Assembly (NCBI GenBank): GCA_965203735.1
Contig: OZ241909.1
Location: 2,232,001-2,296,000 of the forward strand
DNA: 64,000 bases
DNA from: Bin55 sp965203735
GTDB lineage: Bacteria > Pseudomonadota > Gammaproteobacteria > Pseudomonadales > Azotimanducaceae
Reading direction: 5' to 3'
Below are positions 9,024 to 17,910 of this stretch, one piece after another (the first letter of the stretch is position 1; every line of letters starts with the position of its first letter). Under the pieces are notes generated by a model. That model did no database searches. It was not told where the DNA came from and saw only the letters and a list, made by a program, of their open reading frames with translations. The position numbers were made by a program, and so were the translations under genes.

Positions 9024-10295
9024 CTAGTCGTATAGTCCTAATTCGAGAGCTCGGGTCTCAAATTCATCCAGAGCCTGATGTCTTCGTTTCTCGGACCAAT
9101 CCGTGCTCATTCGGATCTCGGCGATAGCCGTCTGACATGAGGTTTGATCAGACGAAAACTTGTGACACACCCTTTCAACTAAGTAATTCCAATCGAATTC
9201 TGCACCTAAATCGTCTAGAGACAGTGCCAAGTCGATTGCCACTTGAACGCCCCCTAAGCGACTTGGCTTTCCAAGCATTCTCTCCCACGAGTCCAACCAT
9301 GGTCGAGTTTCACTAATGTGGTTGTCCCAATGCAAATCGCGAGTATCCAAAGACGGTCTATATGTCGACGAAACAGTCTCGTCGGCTCCGAGTCGATGAG
9401 CTATCGAACGTAGAACACGAAAAGACCCAATATATCTCGTACTCTGCATCGTCCCCATTACAGTATCAGAGTTCGGATCGATGTTGAAGCGTAGACCGAT
9501 TTCTTTCAACATTTCGGTCTGTAGAACATTCCGCACAGCCAGTACTTGATCCATAGGTTCCGTACAACGTTCAGTTCTCCATTCCATTTCGAGGTGCCAC
9601 TCCCTGCGTAGCCTTTCGGTTCTCGTCAGATTCATCGCAGTATCGTCTTCTTGAGAGACAAATTTGGGCTCATTCGCTTCATGACGGAGCTGATGAAAGT
9701 GCTCTTCTAAGAACTTAAACTGGATTTCACGAAAGTCTCCAGGGTCGCCGCCGAATTCACATATCTCCAAGAACTTTGAGAATCTGGCAAACGCTTCGGC
9801 ATCGCACGTTTCCTTTAAGTCCACGCGTATCTTGCCATCCTCAAATCGACATTCTGGGTTCTCTAACGCAGCAAACACTCTCTCTCGGTCGCCTGCAGGA
9901 TTCGAGAAGATTGTGTCGTACGTCAGTGCATCCGGAAATTCGACCCAATCGAGTGCCGGGTGTACTAAAGGTTTTTCGGGGAAGTAAAAATCCAATGCCT
10001 TCATACACTCCTCGCTAAGTTCCCCGAAAAACTTTGGGCAAGCGTCCAGTAGATCGAATATATCCACTTGTTCTCTTGAGCTTGATTCTTCAGTTGTACT
10101 GACTTGGGCTCTCTGATGTCTATGATCAACTTGCCCGGTTGATATTTCCGCATTGTCATCTACTGCGGATGAGTCCACTCTTTCTAGATTTCCGTGCCCT
10201 GCACCGCTTAAGATCCATCCCGACACAAGGAGAACAACAAACACAGTGCCAGCTGTCCACAAAATCGTTCTCTTTTGAAAGTACGGGATGTTCAT
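9024..10295 (-). CDS. Membrane-anchored Cys-rich protein of family B, copy 1
   Basis: 423 residues. Residues ~11-31 form a single N-terminal membrane anchor or uncleaved signal, followed by a low-complexity linker and a large domain predicted to be periplasmic. Landmarks shared with the genes at 10540-11781 and 13567-15045 are ELSEECM, a proline/aromatic region with VHPALDW, GDRERVFAALENPECR, DLKETCDAEAFARFSKFLEIC and a C-terminal ALELGLYD. At least seven cysteines recur at matching places, suggesting disulfide bonds. I do not recognise the family. It is followed 76 bases upstream by propeller copy 2 on the same strand, but no shared role can be read from that. Confidence 0.75.
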   Translation of the reverse strand: MNIPYFQKRTILWTAGTVFVVLLVSGWILSGAGHGNLERVDSSAVDDNAEISTGQVDHRHQRAQVSTTEESSSREQVDIFDLLDACPKFFGELSEECMKALDFYFPEKPLVHPALDWVEFPDALTYDTIFSNPAGDRERVFAALENPECRFEDGKIRVDLKETCDAEAFARFSKFLEICEFGGDPGDFREIQFKFLEEHFHQLRHEANEPKFVSQEDDTAMNLTRTERLRREWHLEMEWRTERCTEPMDQVLAVRNVLQTEMLKEIGLRFNIDPNSDTVMGTMQSTRYIGSFRVLRSIAHRLGADETVSSTYRPSLDTRDLHWDNHISETRPWLDSWERMLGKPSRLGGVQVAIDLALSLDDLGAEFDWNYLVERVCHKFSSDQTSCQTAIAEIRMSTDWSEKRRHQALDEFETRALELGLYD

Positions 10296-10311
10296 AGTTT
10301 TGCCGAATCGA

Positions 10312-10328
10312 ACTTCACTCCGTGAAGT
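10312..10328. promoter_or_regulatory. 17-base inverted repeat upstream of 9024-10295
   Basis: ACTTCAC and GTGAAGT form a perfect 7-bp inverted repeat with a 3-base centre, 17 bases upstream of the start codon at 10295. It could be an operator or a 5'-UTR hairpin affecting translation. No matching copy was seen before the paralogues. Confidence 0.3.
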
Positions 10329-10539
10329 CTAGGTTTCGATATGTAGTTGCTTAATTCAATTCAGCGGTCTCGGTCGGTTCTGAGCACCTCTAGATCCAAC
10401 ATGATAGGACAAGAAGGACAGCTTCACATCCGGATTTTCAGAGAAGGTAGTAAGCCAAATCCGTGCGAGATTGCGACTGCTTAAGGATTCAAACTATTGG
10501 AGGCTTTGTACAAATTTTCGACTTACAAAATCAATTTCA

Positions 10540-11781
10540 CTATCGGTTGGGAGTTCTAAGGGTTGAGTCATACATCCCCAATTCCAGTGCCCGTGACTCG
10601 AACTCGTCTAATACTTGCAATTTTTTGTTCTCAGACCAATCAATAGAAAGTTTGATCTCGTCTATAACAGTCTGGCAGGAAGGTTGATCCACATATTCTC
10701 CCTTACATAGCATTTCAACCAGATGGTCCATTTCGAAACCAGCTCCGATATCTCCTAAAGCCAGAGCCAAGTCGATAGCTGCAAGAAGGCTTGGTTTGCG
10801 TTCGTGCCAAAACATCATTCTCTCCCATGGGCTCAGCCATGGTCGGGTTCTGAGGACATGCTCGTCCCACTCAGCGCTACCATAACTTGGCTGCGGACGA
10901 TATATCCACGAAACGGACTCTTCGGCTCCCAATCTATCGGCAAGCAACATTAGAATTTCGGCGTAATCCGACTCAGACAAATCAGTATGTGTAAGACCGA
11001 AGCGTCGACCAATCTCGTCGAGCCTTGCGATTTGAGGAGCGTCTCGAGTCTGACTAAGTTTGTAGGGGAAGTCTAGGTTCCTGCATTTCTCGGATTTCCA
11101 CTGTCTTTTAAACCCTGTCTCGAGGGCAAGTCTTCTATCCACTTCGTCAGCTCCTTCTCTAGCCAAGATATCACGAATCCTAAGCCGTTGAAATCCTTGA
11201 GAAATCAAGAAGTCTCGCAAATTGGTAGCACCACCTTCAGAATGGCAAACTTGTAGGAATACTGAGAATCTTGCAATCGCCCCCGCTTCACACTTTTCCT
11301 TAAGGTCCACCGGGAATTCCCTACCGTTTTCCAGCCGACACTCAGATCGTTCCAATGCGGCGAAAGTTCGCTCTCGGTCTCCCTCCGGATCTGCGAAGAT
11401 CGAGGAGTAGGTGGGCGTATTAGGAAAGTCGATCCAACCGAATGCCGGGTGCACTGCCGGTTTCTGTAGGAAGTGCGAGTTCAATAACTGTATACACTCT
11501 TCGCTAAGTTCTTCGGAATTCTCCGAACAATCCTCCAAGAGACTGATCGTACCTACTAGTTCTGCCGATTTCGAGTCTTCGGTCTTGCCAACATGCACAC
11601 CGAGTTTGCGATCTTCAATCGGCTTAGACTCCATCTCAGCAGTTTCATTTAGTCCAAGAGAAGCACGGTTTGACTGATCGCCTGACCAATTGGAAACGAA
11701 GACCCAACCCAGCACAACACACCCGACTACAGTCGTTCCCGCAATCCACCGAATCGCTCCCTTGTCTAGTCGGCCGAACAA
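10540..11781 (-). CDS. Membrane-anchored Cys-rich protein of family B, copy 2
   Basis: 413 residues. A TM anchor at ~13-31 (IAGTTVVGCVVLGWVFV) is followed by an extracytoplasmic domain. It aligns throughout with the 9024-10295 product: ELSEECIQLL, VHPAFGWIDFP, GDRERTFAALERSECR, DLKEKCEAGAIARFSVFLQVC, and a C-terminal part with a Cys pair (MLCKGEYVDQPSCQTVIDEI) and ALELGMYD. The two genes are tandem on the minus strand with a 244-base gap. The spacing of conserved cysteines is retained although much of the middle has diverged, so the copies are old. The gene continues a few residues beyond the conserved LYD/MYD motif (STLRTPNR). Function unknown. Confidence 0.75.
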   Translation of the reverse strand: MFGRLDKGAIRWIAGTTVVGCVVLGWVFVSNWSGDQSNRASLGLNETAEMESKPIEDRKLGVHVGKTEDSKSAELVGTISLLEDCSENSEELSEECIQLLNSHFLQKPAVHPAFGWIDFPNTPTYSSIFADPEGDRERTFAALERSECRLENGREFPVDLKEKCEAGAIARFSVFLQVCHSEGGATNLRDFLISQGFQRLRIRDILAREGADEVDRRLALETGFKRQWKSEKCRNLDFPYKLSQTRDAPQIARLDEIGRRFGLTHTDLSESDYAEILMLLADRLGAEESVSWIYRPQPSYGSAEWDEHVLRTRPWLSPWERMMFWHERKPSLLAAIDLALALGDIGAGFEMDHLVEMLCKGEYVDQPSCQTVIDEIKLSIDWSENKKLQVLDEFESRALELGMYDSTLRTPNR

Positions 11782-11903
11782 AATACTCGAACTCTGACTG
11801 CTCTCTTACGAACTTTGGGGATCTTAAGAACGTTTCTCAGCAATTGGCGTGCGAACAGTCGGGTTAGTACAAACGACAATTAGGATCTACTCTAGTAGTG
11901 GGC

Positions 11904-12065
11904 CTAAATTGCTCCCCGACTCTTCAATTCCATCTTTACGGGGCAGAGAGGGCAATTGCAATCTCCCGAACAGACGTTCTTCTCAATCTTCTTTCCCATC
12001 AGAAAGGCCGTAGCGACAACGATAGTAAATATCGCGAGTATTGCGACAAGAACTGCTAACTCCAT
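11904..12065 (-). CDS. 53-residue membrane peptide with C-x3-C-x-C-x2-C motif
   Basis: A short reading frame of 53 codons. It begins at the ATG at 12063-12065, has AAAGGA at ribosome-binding distance, and lies 53 bases downstream of the CoA-transferase gene on the same strand, so they may be co-transcribed. One TM helix (~residues 3-23) is followed by GKK and then CSGDCNCPLC (C32, C36, C38, C41). This layout resembles small Cys-rich membrane proteins such as NqrM (DUF539) or the FeoB-associated Cys-rich protein, which bind or deliver iron. It matches neither consensus exactly, so metal binding is inferred only from the cysteines. Confidence 0.6.
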   Translation of the reverse strand: MELAVLVAILAIFTIVVATAFLMGKKIEKNVCSGDCNCPLCPVKMELKSRGAI

Positions 12066-12118
12066 TCAATTCCTTTATTGTGCGATTGTTGACTGATAGG
12101 TACGTTGGGAGAGTCGCG

Positions 12119-13294
12119 TTAGGCGGCTTGGCCAGTTCCAATTACGCCCGCAGAACTCAGCTCTTTGAGACTGGATTCATTCAAATCGAGTGCCTCACGC
12201 AGGATCCCCTCTGTGTGTTCCCCCAACTTCGGTGCTGCTTGAATCGGTACTTCGCTTTCCGAGAGACGAGCGGGCATACCTAACAACTTGATTGTTCCGT
12301 GCTCCGGATGCTCGATCTCGTGTACAAATCCTCGATCAGCCAAGTGTGCATTCTCATGTAGTTCCTTCGTACTCAATACAGCACTTGCAGGAACGCCAGC
12401 TTCTGCCAGAAATCGCATGGCTTCATACTTGTCTCGCTGTATAGTCCACTTCTGTATTTCCGCTTTCACCAGATGACGATTCTCTCGGTAGACTTCGTCC
12501 TCCAGAAGGTCAATTCGACCGATTGCGCTGCACAAGTTTTGAAACATTTTTGGGGTCACCGCCATCACCCAAATGTAGTCATTTTGGTCGTCTCCCTTAC
12601 ATTGATAGAGAGTTGATCCCGCCCATTGGCCGTTCCCCGACCTTCTAGCAGCTCGTTGACCAAACTGACCGCCTGACATCGATGTGCGCAAGAAGTAGGT
12701 CATTGCTTCTTGCATGGAAAGTTCGATGAACTGGCCTTTTCCGGTTGTAAGTTTTTGGATGTATGCCGCACAGATTGCCAGTGCCATTTGGACTCCAGTT
12801 CCCGCATCGCCCGTTGTAGGACCGGGACGCATTGGAGGTCCGTCGACTTCTCCCGTAATTGAGAAGGCTCCCGCTGCTGCTTGAGCAACCATGTCGTAGC
12901 ACTTATAGTCCGACCAGGGTCCAGACAATCCGAATCCCTTGATCCGGGCATAGATCAGCTCCGGCTTTATCTTTCGAAGCGACTCATAGTCGATTTGTAG
13001 TCTCTCGACTACACCTGGCCCGTAGTTTTCGACAAAAACGTCAAAGCTGGGAACCAAATCAAGAAACAGGTGCCTCCCTTTGTCGCTCTTTAGATCGATT
13101 GCGACGCTTCGTTTGTTTGAGTTCCACAGGACGAAGTACTCGCTGTTGCCGTGTGGGCCTCTTCCAGGATCGCCCCGTTGGGGGGATTCGATCTTTACTA
13201 CATCAGCGCCCAACCAAGCGAGTGCTTGGGTGCACGAGGTCCCCGCTTCGTATTGGGTCATGTCCAACACGCGCATTCCGTCCAACGCAGGCAT
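12119..13294 (-). CDS. Family III CoA-transferase (CaiB/BaiF/Frc)
   Basis: 391 residues, typical of the family. The N-terminus (MPALDGMRVLDMTQYEAG) and the stretch ADVVKIESP...GDPGR are hallmarks, and GPTTGDAGTGVQ places the expected catalytic Asp at residue 163, equivalent to Asp169 of formyl-CoA transferase. It would transfer CoA between acyl-CoA donors and a carboxylate acceptor in the cytoplasm. The substrate cannot be told from sequence; the family covers carnitine, oxalate, bile acids and succinyl-CoA-dependent activations. It stands between family B genes and is followed closely by the 53-residue Cys-rich peptide. The 272-base gap upstream probably holds its promoter. Confidence 0.93.
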   Translation of the reverse strand: MPALDGMRVLDMTQYEAGTSCTQALAWLGADVVKIESPQRGDPGRGPHGNSEYFVLWNSNKRSVAIDLKSDKGRHLFLDLVPSFDVFVENYGPGVVERLQIDYESLRKIKPELIYARIKGFGLSGPWSDYKCYDMVAQAAAGAFSITGEVDGPPMRPGPTTGDAGTGVQMALAICAAYIQKLTTGKGQFIELSMQEAMTYFLRTSMSGGQFGQRAARRSGNGQWAGSTLYQCKGDDQNDYIWVMAVTPKMFQNLCSAIGRIDLLEDEVYRENRHLVKAEIQKWTIQRDKYEAMRFLAEAGVPASAVLSTKELHENAHLADRGFVHEIEHPEHGTIKLLGMPARLSESEVPIQAAPKLGEHTEGILREALDLNESSLKELSSAGVIGTGQAA

Positions 13295-13566
13295 AAGTTT
13301 CCTCCACGGCTATCGGTTCAATAGTACCACTCGCTAACAAGTGATTGGACAAGCCTCAACCCGAGGATTACTGTATTTTGTGAAGAAGAAAGTCCTCTAG
13401 GTCGAATCTTCGGGGTGCAAAAAGGCTTAAGACCTAACCATCGAAAAATTGACCTCACCACAAAAAGAATTTTTTCTTAAGTGCCTTTGGAATTCGAACT
13501 AATGCTGCAACTCAATGAACTGATACAAATCCATCCTTCGACGCACTATAGGTCTGGCTTCGGAAC

Positions 13567-15045
13567 CTAGTCCCAATTGATTGGTTTGGCAATTCCGAGC
13601 TCCTTTCTCTCCCAATCAGGATCCCAATCAGAAGGTTCGGTGTCGTAGAGGTCAAGTTCGATGGAACGAGTCTTGAACTGTGATAGTCGGTGCCAGTAGT
13701 ACTGGTCAATTGAAGACTCAGTTTTGCTGAGTTTGTCAATAGATTCTTGGCAGTTTAGCAAAGATTTTGACCAACTTGGATCGCATATGTACTTCACCAA
13801 CCGGTCTAAGTCAATTTCGATTCCCGAGCGATCCAGTTCCTCCCACGCGCTTAGACCGAACGCCAAAGCACTTATTCGTGCTTTGTCACCTGTGTGGGAG
13901 AAGCTCCTGCCCATAGCAAGAGAGATGTCTAAGTACTCGGTGTTGCCGAGAACATCCTCAGAACTGGGGTCATTCTCAATACCAAGACTCTCGCGATTCC
14001 AGTAGATGCCTGCTTGCATGATCCTGAGTGATTGCTTCCAAGGCATCGACTCAATTTCATGGGCATTCCAGGCATCGTCCTCTTCCGTCGATAAGTAGAC
14101 ACTTGCTGCCCATTCATCTCCCAGCCGGGCAGCAAGAACACGAAGTGCGTTGAAAGCATCACTGGAACCAAACCACCTTTCACTTCCACTAGTCAATTGA
14201 TAGAACATGGCGTCCAATGATGAGGATCCCCATGAATCAGAAAACACCTCAAATCTATATCCGATCGACTTAAGCCTTTCAAAATGCGGGCTTTCTCGGA
14301 TGTGGTCCCATGTCAGCGTTCTTGCACTGTGTTTCTTGCACACTTTCTCCACGATCCACCTTCCTTCAAGCAGCCTTTCTCCGGCCCATCGACTAGGCCT
14401 CTTGTAGAAATCGTCCCAATCCTCATAGCTTTCGAAAGTGCTCCGTCTCACATCCATTGCTTGCGTTTCTGGAAGAGACTCAATGCTCTCTTGTTGAAGT
14501 GTCACACCCAAGGCTGCTTCCTGGCAGAAATGGATGAAGTTTGCATAGTTTGCGAAAGACGCCGCCTCGCAGGATTCCTTGAGATCCCATCGAATTTCCC
14601 CTTCCTCCAACCGACATTCAGGTCTTTCAAGTGCGGCAAAGACTCTTTCCCTGTCACCTTCCGGGTCGGTGAAGACCCGGCGATACGTCATAGGAACTTG
14701 GACCCAGTCAAAGTCGTTCCATAAGAACGGCATATCCAAGAAGTACGCATCTAGCGATTGCATACATTCATCAGATAGTTCTCCTAGTGGATCTTCACAT
14801 GCGTTGCGGGGATCTGCAATCCCGTTATTCACTAACGATTCCACGCCTGTAGTTGGACGGTGCTCAATCGAAGAAGCTACATCTAGAGGAGTTGTCGTAA
14901 CGTCTTGATGGGGAAACTCAGAGTCGCGGCCGAGGATGATTTCATCTTGTTTACCGAGAATGTGTAGTAGTGCGCCAATCGCTAACAGCACGAAGACTAC
15001 AACACTTACAGCCAAAAAGGTCCAGGTCCTACCGAATCTGAGCAT
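13567..15045 (-). CDS. Membrane-anchored Cys-rich protein of family B, copy 3 (divergent)
   Basis: 492 residues, longer than the other two copies because of an enlarged central region. A TM anchor at ~8-30 (FLAVSVVVFVLLAIGALL) is followed by ELSDECMQSLDAYF, MTYRRVFTDPEGDRERVF, ALERPECRLEEG, DLKESCEAASFANYANFIHFC and, near the end, a Cys pair and RSIELDLYD. These match copies 1 and 2 and identify it as a third, more distant paralogue separated from them by the CoA-transferase. The conserved cysteines again suggest a disulfide-stabilised extracytoplasmic fold. No known family is recognised. After LYD there is an extra ~20-residue Trp-rich tail not seen in copy 1. Confidence 0.72.
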   Translation of the reverse strand: MLRFGRTWTFLAVSVVVFVLLAIGALLHILGKQDEIILGRDSEFPHQDVTTTPLDVASSIEHRPTTGVESLVNNGIADPRNACEDPLGELSDECMQSLDAYFLDMPFLWNDFDWVQVPMTYRRVFTDPEGDRERVFAALERPECRLEEGEIRWDLKESCEAASFANYANFIHFCQEAALGVTLQQESIESLPETQAMDVRRSTFESYEDWDDFYKRPSRWAGERLLEGRWIVEKVCKKHSARTLTWDHIRESPHFERLKSIGYRFEVFSDSWGSSSLDAMFYQLTSGSERWFGSSDAFNALRVLAARLGDEWAASVYLSTEEDDAWNAHEIESMPWKQSLRIMQAGIYWNRESLGIENDPSSEDVLGNTEYLDISLAMGRSFSHTGDKARISALAFGLSAWEELDRSGIEIDLDRLVKYICDPSWSKSLLNCQESIDKLSKTESSIDQYYWHRLSQFKTRSIELDLYDTEPSDWDPDWERKELGIAKPINWD

Positions 15046-15406
15046 GCCGGTTGTTAGAGGATCAGAAAGAAACTGTTAGTAGACTTCAACCGAAGCGGTC
15101 CTTGTCTAGGCTAAATTACATTATCACTCTGAGTCGGTTGTTCGAGACGCCTATTGCTTTGTGTAGGCGTACCGGTTACTCGCCCGACTACGACTCATGC
15201 TTTCTAGAGTTAGAGTACTCAGTGCGTTCCGAGACTTGATCTCGTCTCAGTATTGACCAAGAAAGAAACCTTCACTATTCGAAGATTGAGAAGTCCAAAG
15301 CAGAAGTCGTACATCCTACACGCAACGTAGACCGCAGGAAACCGTCCACGCTAGATTCGCTCTTGAAGGTCGAATTGAGTAATAGGAATCGGCAGTAAAG
15401 TCGAGT
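15046..15406. other. 361-base intergenic region
   Basis: Lies between the start of family B copy 3 and the end of the 15407-16258 gene, both on the minus strand. It presumably contains the copy 3 promoter. A 62-codon plus-strand frame is present, but it has no recognisable start context or protein-like composition. No repeat or RNA gene is seen. Confidence 0.4.
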
Positions 15407-16258
15407 CTAGCCGAAGTCTTTGATGTGACTCCGTTTGCGTGTAAAGTCGATGTCACTAAGTCGGACGCTAGAAGGCTCGTGTGAGCCAGGGTAATGGCGT
15501 CGGTCTCTGGTCATATGAATACATATGTCCTGAAACTCCGTATTAGAGTGGTTTACATCCATCGGTTGCAAATGCAGGTTGTATCCCGCTGCATTTACAC
15601 GCCATTCCTTATTAGATCCAAGGTGTACAACTCGCAACTCTTGATTTCCAATCGCAGTTGAAGCAAATACCAAGAGTGGACTATCGCCGTCGTAGAAATC
15701 TATGACTTGTGGAGCACCACACGAACTGCATCTCCACACTTTGGTCGGTGTTGCTTCGCCGTACTTTAGAAGATGAATGTCATTATTGAAACCCCAGAGA
15801 CTGTCTTCGTCCTTCATTCCAAGTACGTAGAGCTCTGAGTCTATGCGGACGAATTGCACTCCTGCCTTGTACTGAGCTTTGAACGGATAAAACTCCTCGG
15901 ACCGGGAACCATTTCCGAATTCGAGGATTCCCTGAGTCGTTAGTACTGCTATTCGTCCGTTTTCCAACCTCTCTACATCCAAGTTGGAGTCATCCAAGTT
16001 CCAAGCGACTTCCATCGAAAACACCGAGATGTGCGGAATTTCGGACCGGTTATCGGCAAAAATAGATCCACAAATCAACGCGATGCCCAAACTCAATACA
16101 ACGGGAGTGTGCCGGATAATGCTGAACTTGGTGGATTTCTTCACGATTGATTTCATGTCGAAGGATTTTGGCAAAGTAGATGTGGTGTTTTCGCTGGTCT
16201 CACTACATTCAGACCGCTCATTGCCTCGCTTGTTCCGTTTGAAGGCGATGAATTGCAT
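15407..16258 (-). CDS. Hypothetical exported protein, possibly WD/beta-propeller-like
   Basis: 283 residues from the ATG at 16258, which has GGAGC seven bases upstream; an internal Met35 lacks a ribosome-binding site. After a basic N-terminal stretch a hydrophobic segment (~residues 50-68, VVLSLGIALICGSIFA) acts as anchor or late signal peptide. The rest reads as repeated beta segments such as VERLENGRIAVLTTQGILEF, FVRIDSELYVLGM and LLVFASTAIGNQELRVVHLG, as in proteins that wrap a small propeller. A Cys pair (CSSCG) sits near the middle. No family is recognised. Confidence 0.6.
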   Translation of the reverse strand: MQFIAFKRNKRGNERSECSETSENTTSTLPKSFDMKSIVKKSTKFSIIRHTPVVLSLGIALICGSIFADNRSEIPHISVFSMEVAWNLDDSNLDVERLENGRIAVLTTQGILEFGNGSRSEEFYPFKAQYKAGVQFVRIDSELYVLGMKDEDSLWGFNNDIHLLKYGEATPTKVWRCSSCGAPQVIDFYDGDSPLLVFASTAIGNQELRVVHLGSNKEWRVNAAGYNLHLQPMDVNHSNTEFQDICIHMTRDRRHYPGSHEPSSVRLSDIDFTRKRSHIKDFG

Positions 16259-16620
16259 TTTGAAGCTCCAAATTCCAATCTTGGTTGCATACTTGTAGAT
16301 TCGACTACTGAATTTTTGGTTACATCAAGCGAGAAGTGACGTCACTAAATTCAGCAATACTCAAAACATATATACGAACGATTTCACAAATTCCGGCGGA
16401 AATTGGCGGCTGATCGAGTCGAAACCCTTCTGTTAGACCGAAGACAACAAACTGACCAAAACCAATACCTGAACTGCAACGGCTCTCAAACTACTTAGTT
16501 CATTTCTACGAAGTCTGCGCCCAGATGTAATTTCCACTCATGGACGTACAAAACCACAATACAACGGTACGTGCTGAGTCCTCTGTGAATTCCAACATTC
16601 AAGGGTTAGTAGATATGGAC
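16259..16620. other. 362-base intergenic region
   Basis: Upstream of the 15407-16258 gene. It is AT-rich near 16310-16400 and probably holds that gene's promoter. No gene, hairpin or repeat stands out. Confidence 0.4.
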
Positions 16621-17129
16621 TTACCCCGTTATGAGTACACCAGACGGGTACTCGTGCAGGTCGAGACATTCCTTCCTGGGCAATATGGATACTTTCCCCT
16701 TGAATTTGTGCCAGTCCTTTTCTCGAACAAATGCTTTGGACTCTTTCTTGTCTTTGTACAGAATGCCGTACCAGCGTTCTCTGAATAGTGTCGCAGTCTT
16801 AATGACTTTGAACCTTTGTGTCTTGTGAAGCTCAATAGGCTGTGAGGTAGCAGTATGGCTTGAGTACATTTGCAAAGATTTTTCCTTGTCGGCCTCTACC
16901 TTGTAGCAGCCGTCTATCTTCAGGATTTCTTTGTTGGGAGCAGACTCGATATCAAGAGGTGGAGGCGCAAGGCGCGATATGGTTTTCTGCCTGTGCTGAT
17001 GGTAGGTTCCTTCTTCTCGGTCGAAGTGCCCGCCATCAGGATCGAGAGAACCTGAATGACAAAAAAAACTATTCCTGTTGGGACGATCGTGCACATCGCC
17101 ATACCGAGAATTAGTCTCGCTGGTTTCAT
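16621..17129 (-). pseudogene. Frameshifted small membrane-anchored protein gene
   Basis: Two overlapping minus-strand frames look like one gene. The first starts at 17129 and encodes MKPARLILGMAMCTIVPTG plus further hydrophobic residues (a TM anchor). The second continues as ISRLAPPPLDIESAP, KIDGCYKVEA and an SH3-like C-terminal part with RWYGILYKDKKES, ending at 16621. Restoring one A in the A-run near 16981 would join them as GRKTISRLAPPP. It may therefore be an intact gene with a sequence error, a true pseudogene, or a -1 slippage site. The joined product would be about 169 residues of unknown family. It is divergent from the 17227 gene. Confidence 0.55.
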
Positions 17130-17226
17130 TTGGTTTCGACCAGTTTGAATCGATTGACTTTATACTGTAATTACACGAACAATTTGTGGTTTTGTTCAAG
17201 ATTTTGGTGGATACAAGGGTAAACAT

Positions 17227-17550
17227 GTGAGAAAGGCAGGATTCGTCATTGCAGTCATTGCGGGAGTAATTGGAGTTGTAATTCCAAGTTCACTAATGAT
17301 GCAGGGACTTTCTTCCAGTCTCTTGAACTGGTTTGGAATACTCTGTTCTCTTCTCGTCGTTTGTCTCGGTGTAGCGGCACTAAGAGTCAAGAGCTGGATT
17401 CCCGGGGTACTTTTGATCGTATGTGCAGTTTCAGGAGCGATTCTGGGTGGCTTTTTTATCGCGGTTTACTTGATATGGGCAGTTCTAGGAGGAATGCTCG
17501 CACTACTGGGTCCGATGATCTTCGGATCGAAGAAAACCTTAAATTCGTGA
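17227..17550 (+). CDS. Small integral membrane protein, 107 residues
   Basis: Starts with GTG; the ATG two bases upstream runs straight into TGA. It has about three to four hydrophobic segments (residues ~4-25, 31-50, 56-76 and 78-100), is rich in Gly, Val and Leu, and ends with a short basic tail. It resembles generic small DUF4064-like membrane proteins, but no diagnostic motif is seen. It is divergent from the frameshifted membrane-anchored gene at 16621-17129, with a shared 97-base promoter region. Confidence 0.6.
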   Translation: MRKAGFVIAVIAGVIGVVIPSSLMMQGLSSSLLNWFGILCSLLVVCLGVAALRVKSWIPGVLLIVCAVSGAILGGFFIAVYLIWAVLGGMLALLGPMIFGSKKTLNS

Positions 17551-17910
17551 AGCAAGATCTATAGATATAGTTCGAGACCTGAGACAGACTACTTCTTGCA
17601 TCAGGACAGCTACGAATTAACTCCATCGGGATTAAGCACCACATTTGATGATTTTGGATAGGTCACTGTGACTTGAACTAGGTGATCGACCAAGTTCGTT
17701 CCTCTCTGTAGAATAGTTCTTCTGTGCACAGAGTTGTGATGCAGCTAGGGAGCTGTAGAAGAACGCACACCTGATTGGTAGGTCGAGAAGTAACACCTGC
17801 AAAAAGAGCACTCTCCAAGAAAGCAACTGTTAGTAAGAAAGTAAGCGGACCCGCTAGCACCTTTTGGCCATTGCCGTTGACGAAACCTCAAACTGTATGT
17901 AACTGGAAGA
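17551..17910. other. 360-base region downstream of the alpha-2-macroglobulin gene
   Basis: A convergent intergenic region. A minus-strand frame at 17678-17860 begins with a signal-like hydrophobic segment (GPLTFLLTVAFLESALFAG) and could be a decayed small exported peptide, but nothing else supports it. There is no pbpC gene here, the usual neighbour of bacterial alpha-2-macroglobulins. Confidence 0.35.

Noticed and set aside
13441..13490. AT-rich palindrome AAAAAGAATTTTTTCTT as a terminator of family B copy 3
   Set aside because: The stem has almost no GC pairs and would be unstable. It is more likely just AT-rich promoter DNA of the CoA-transferase.
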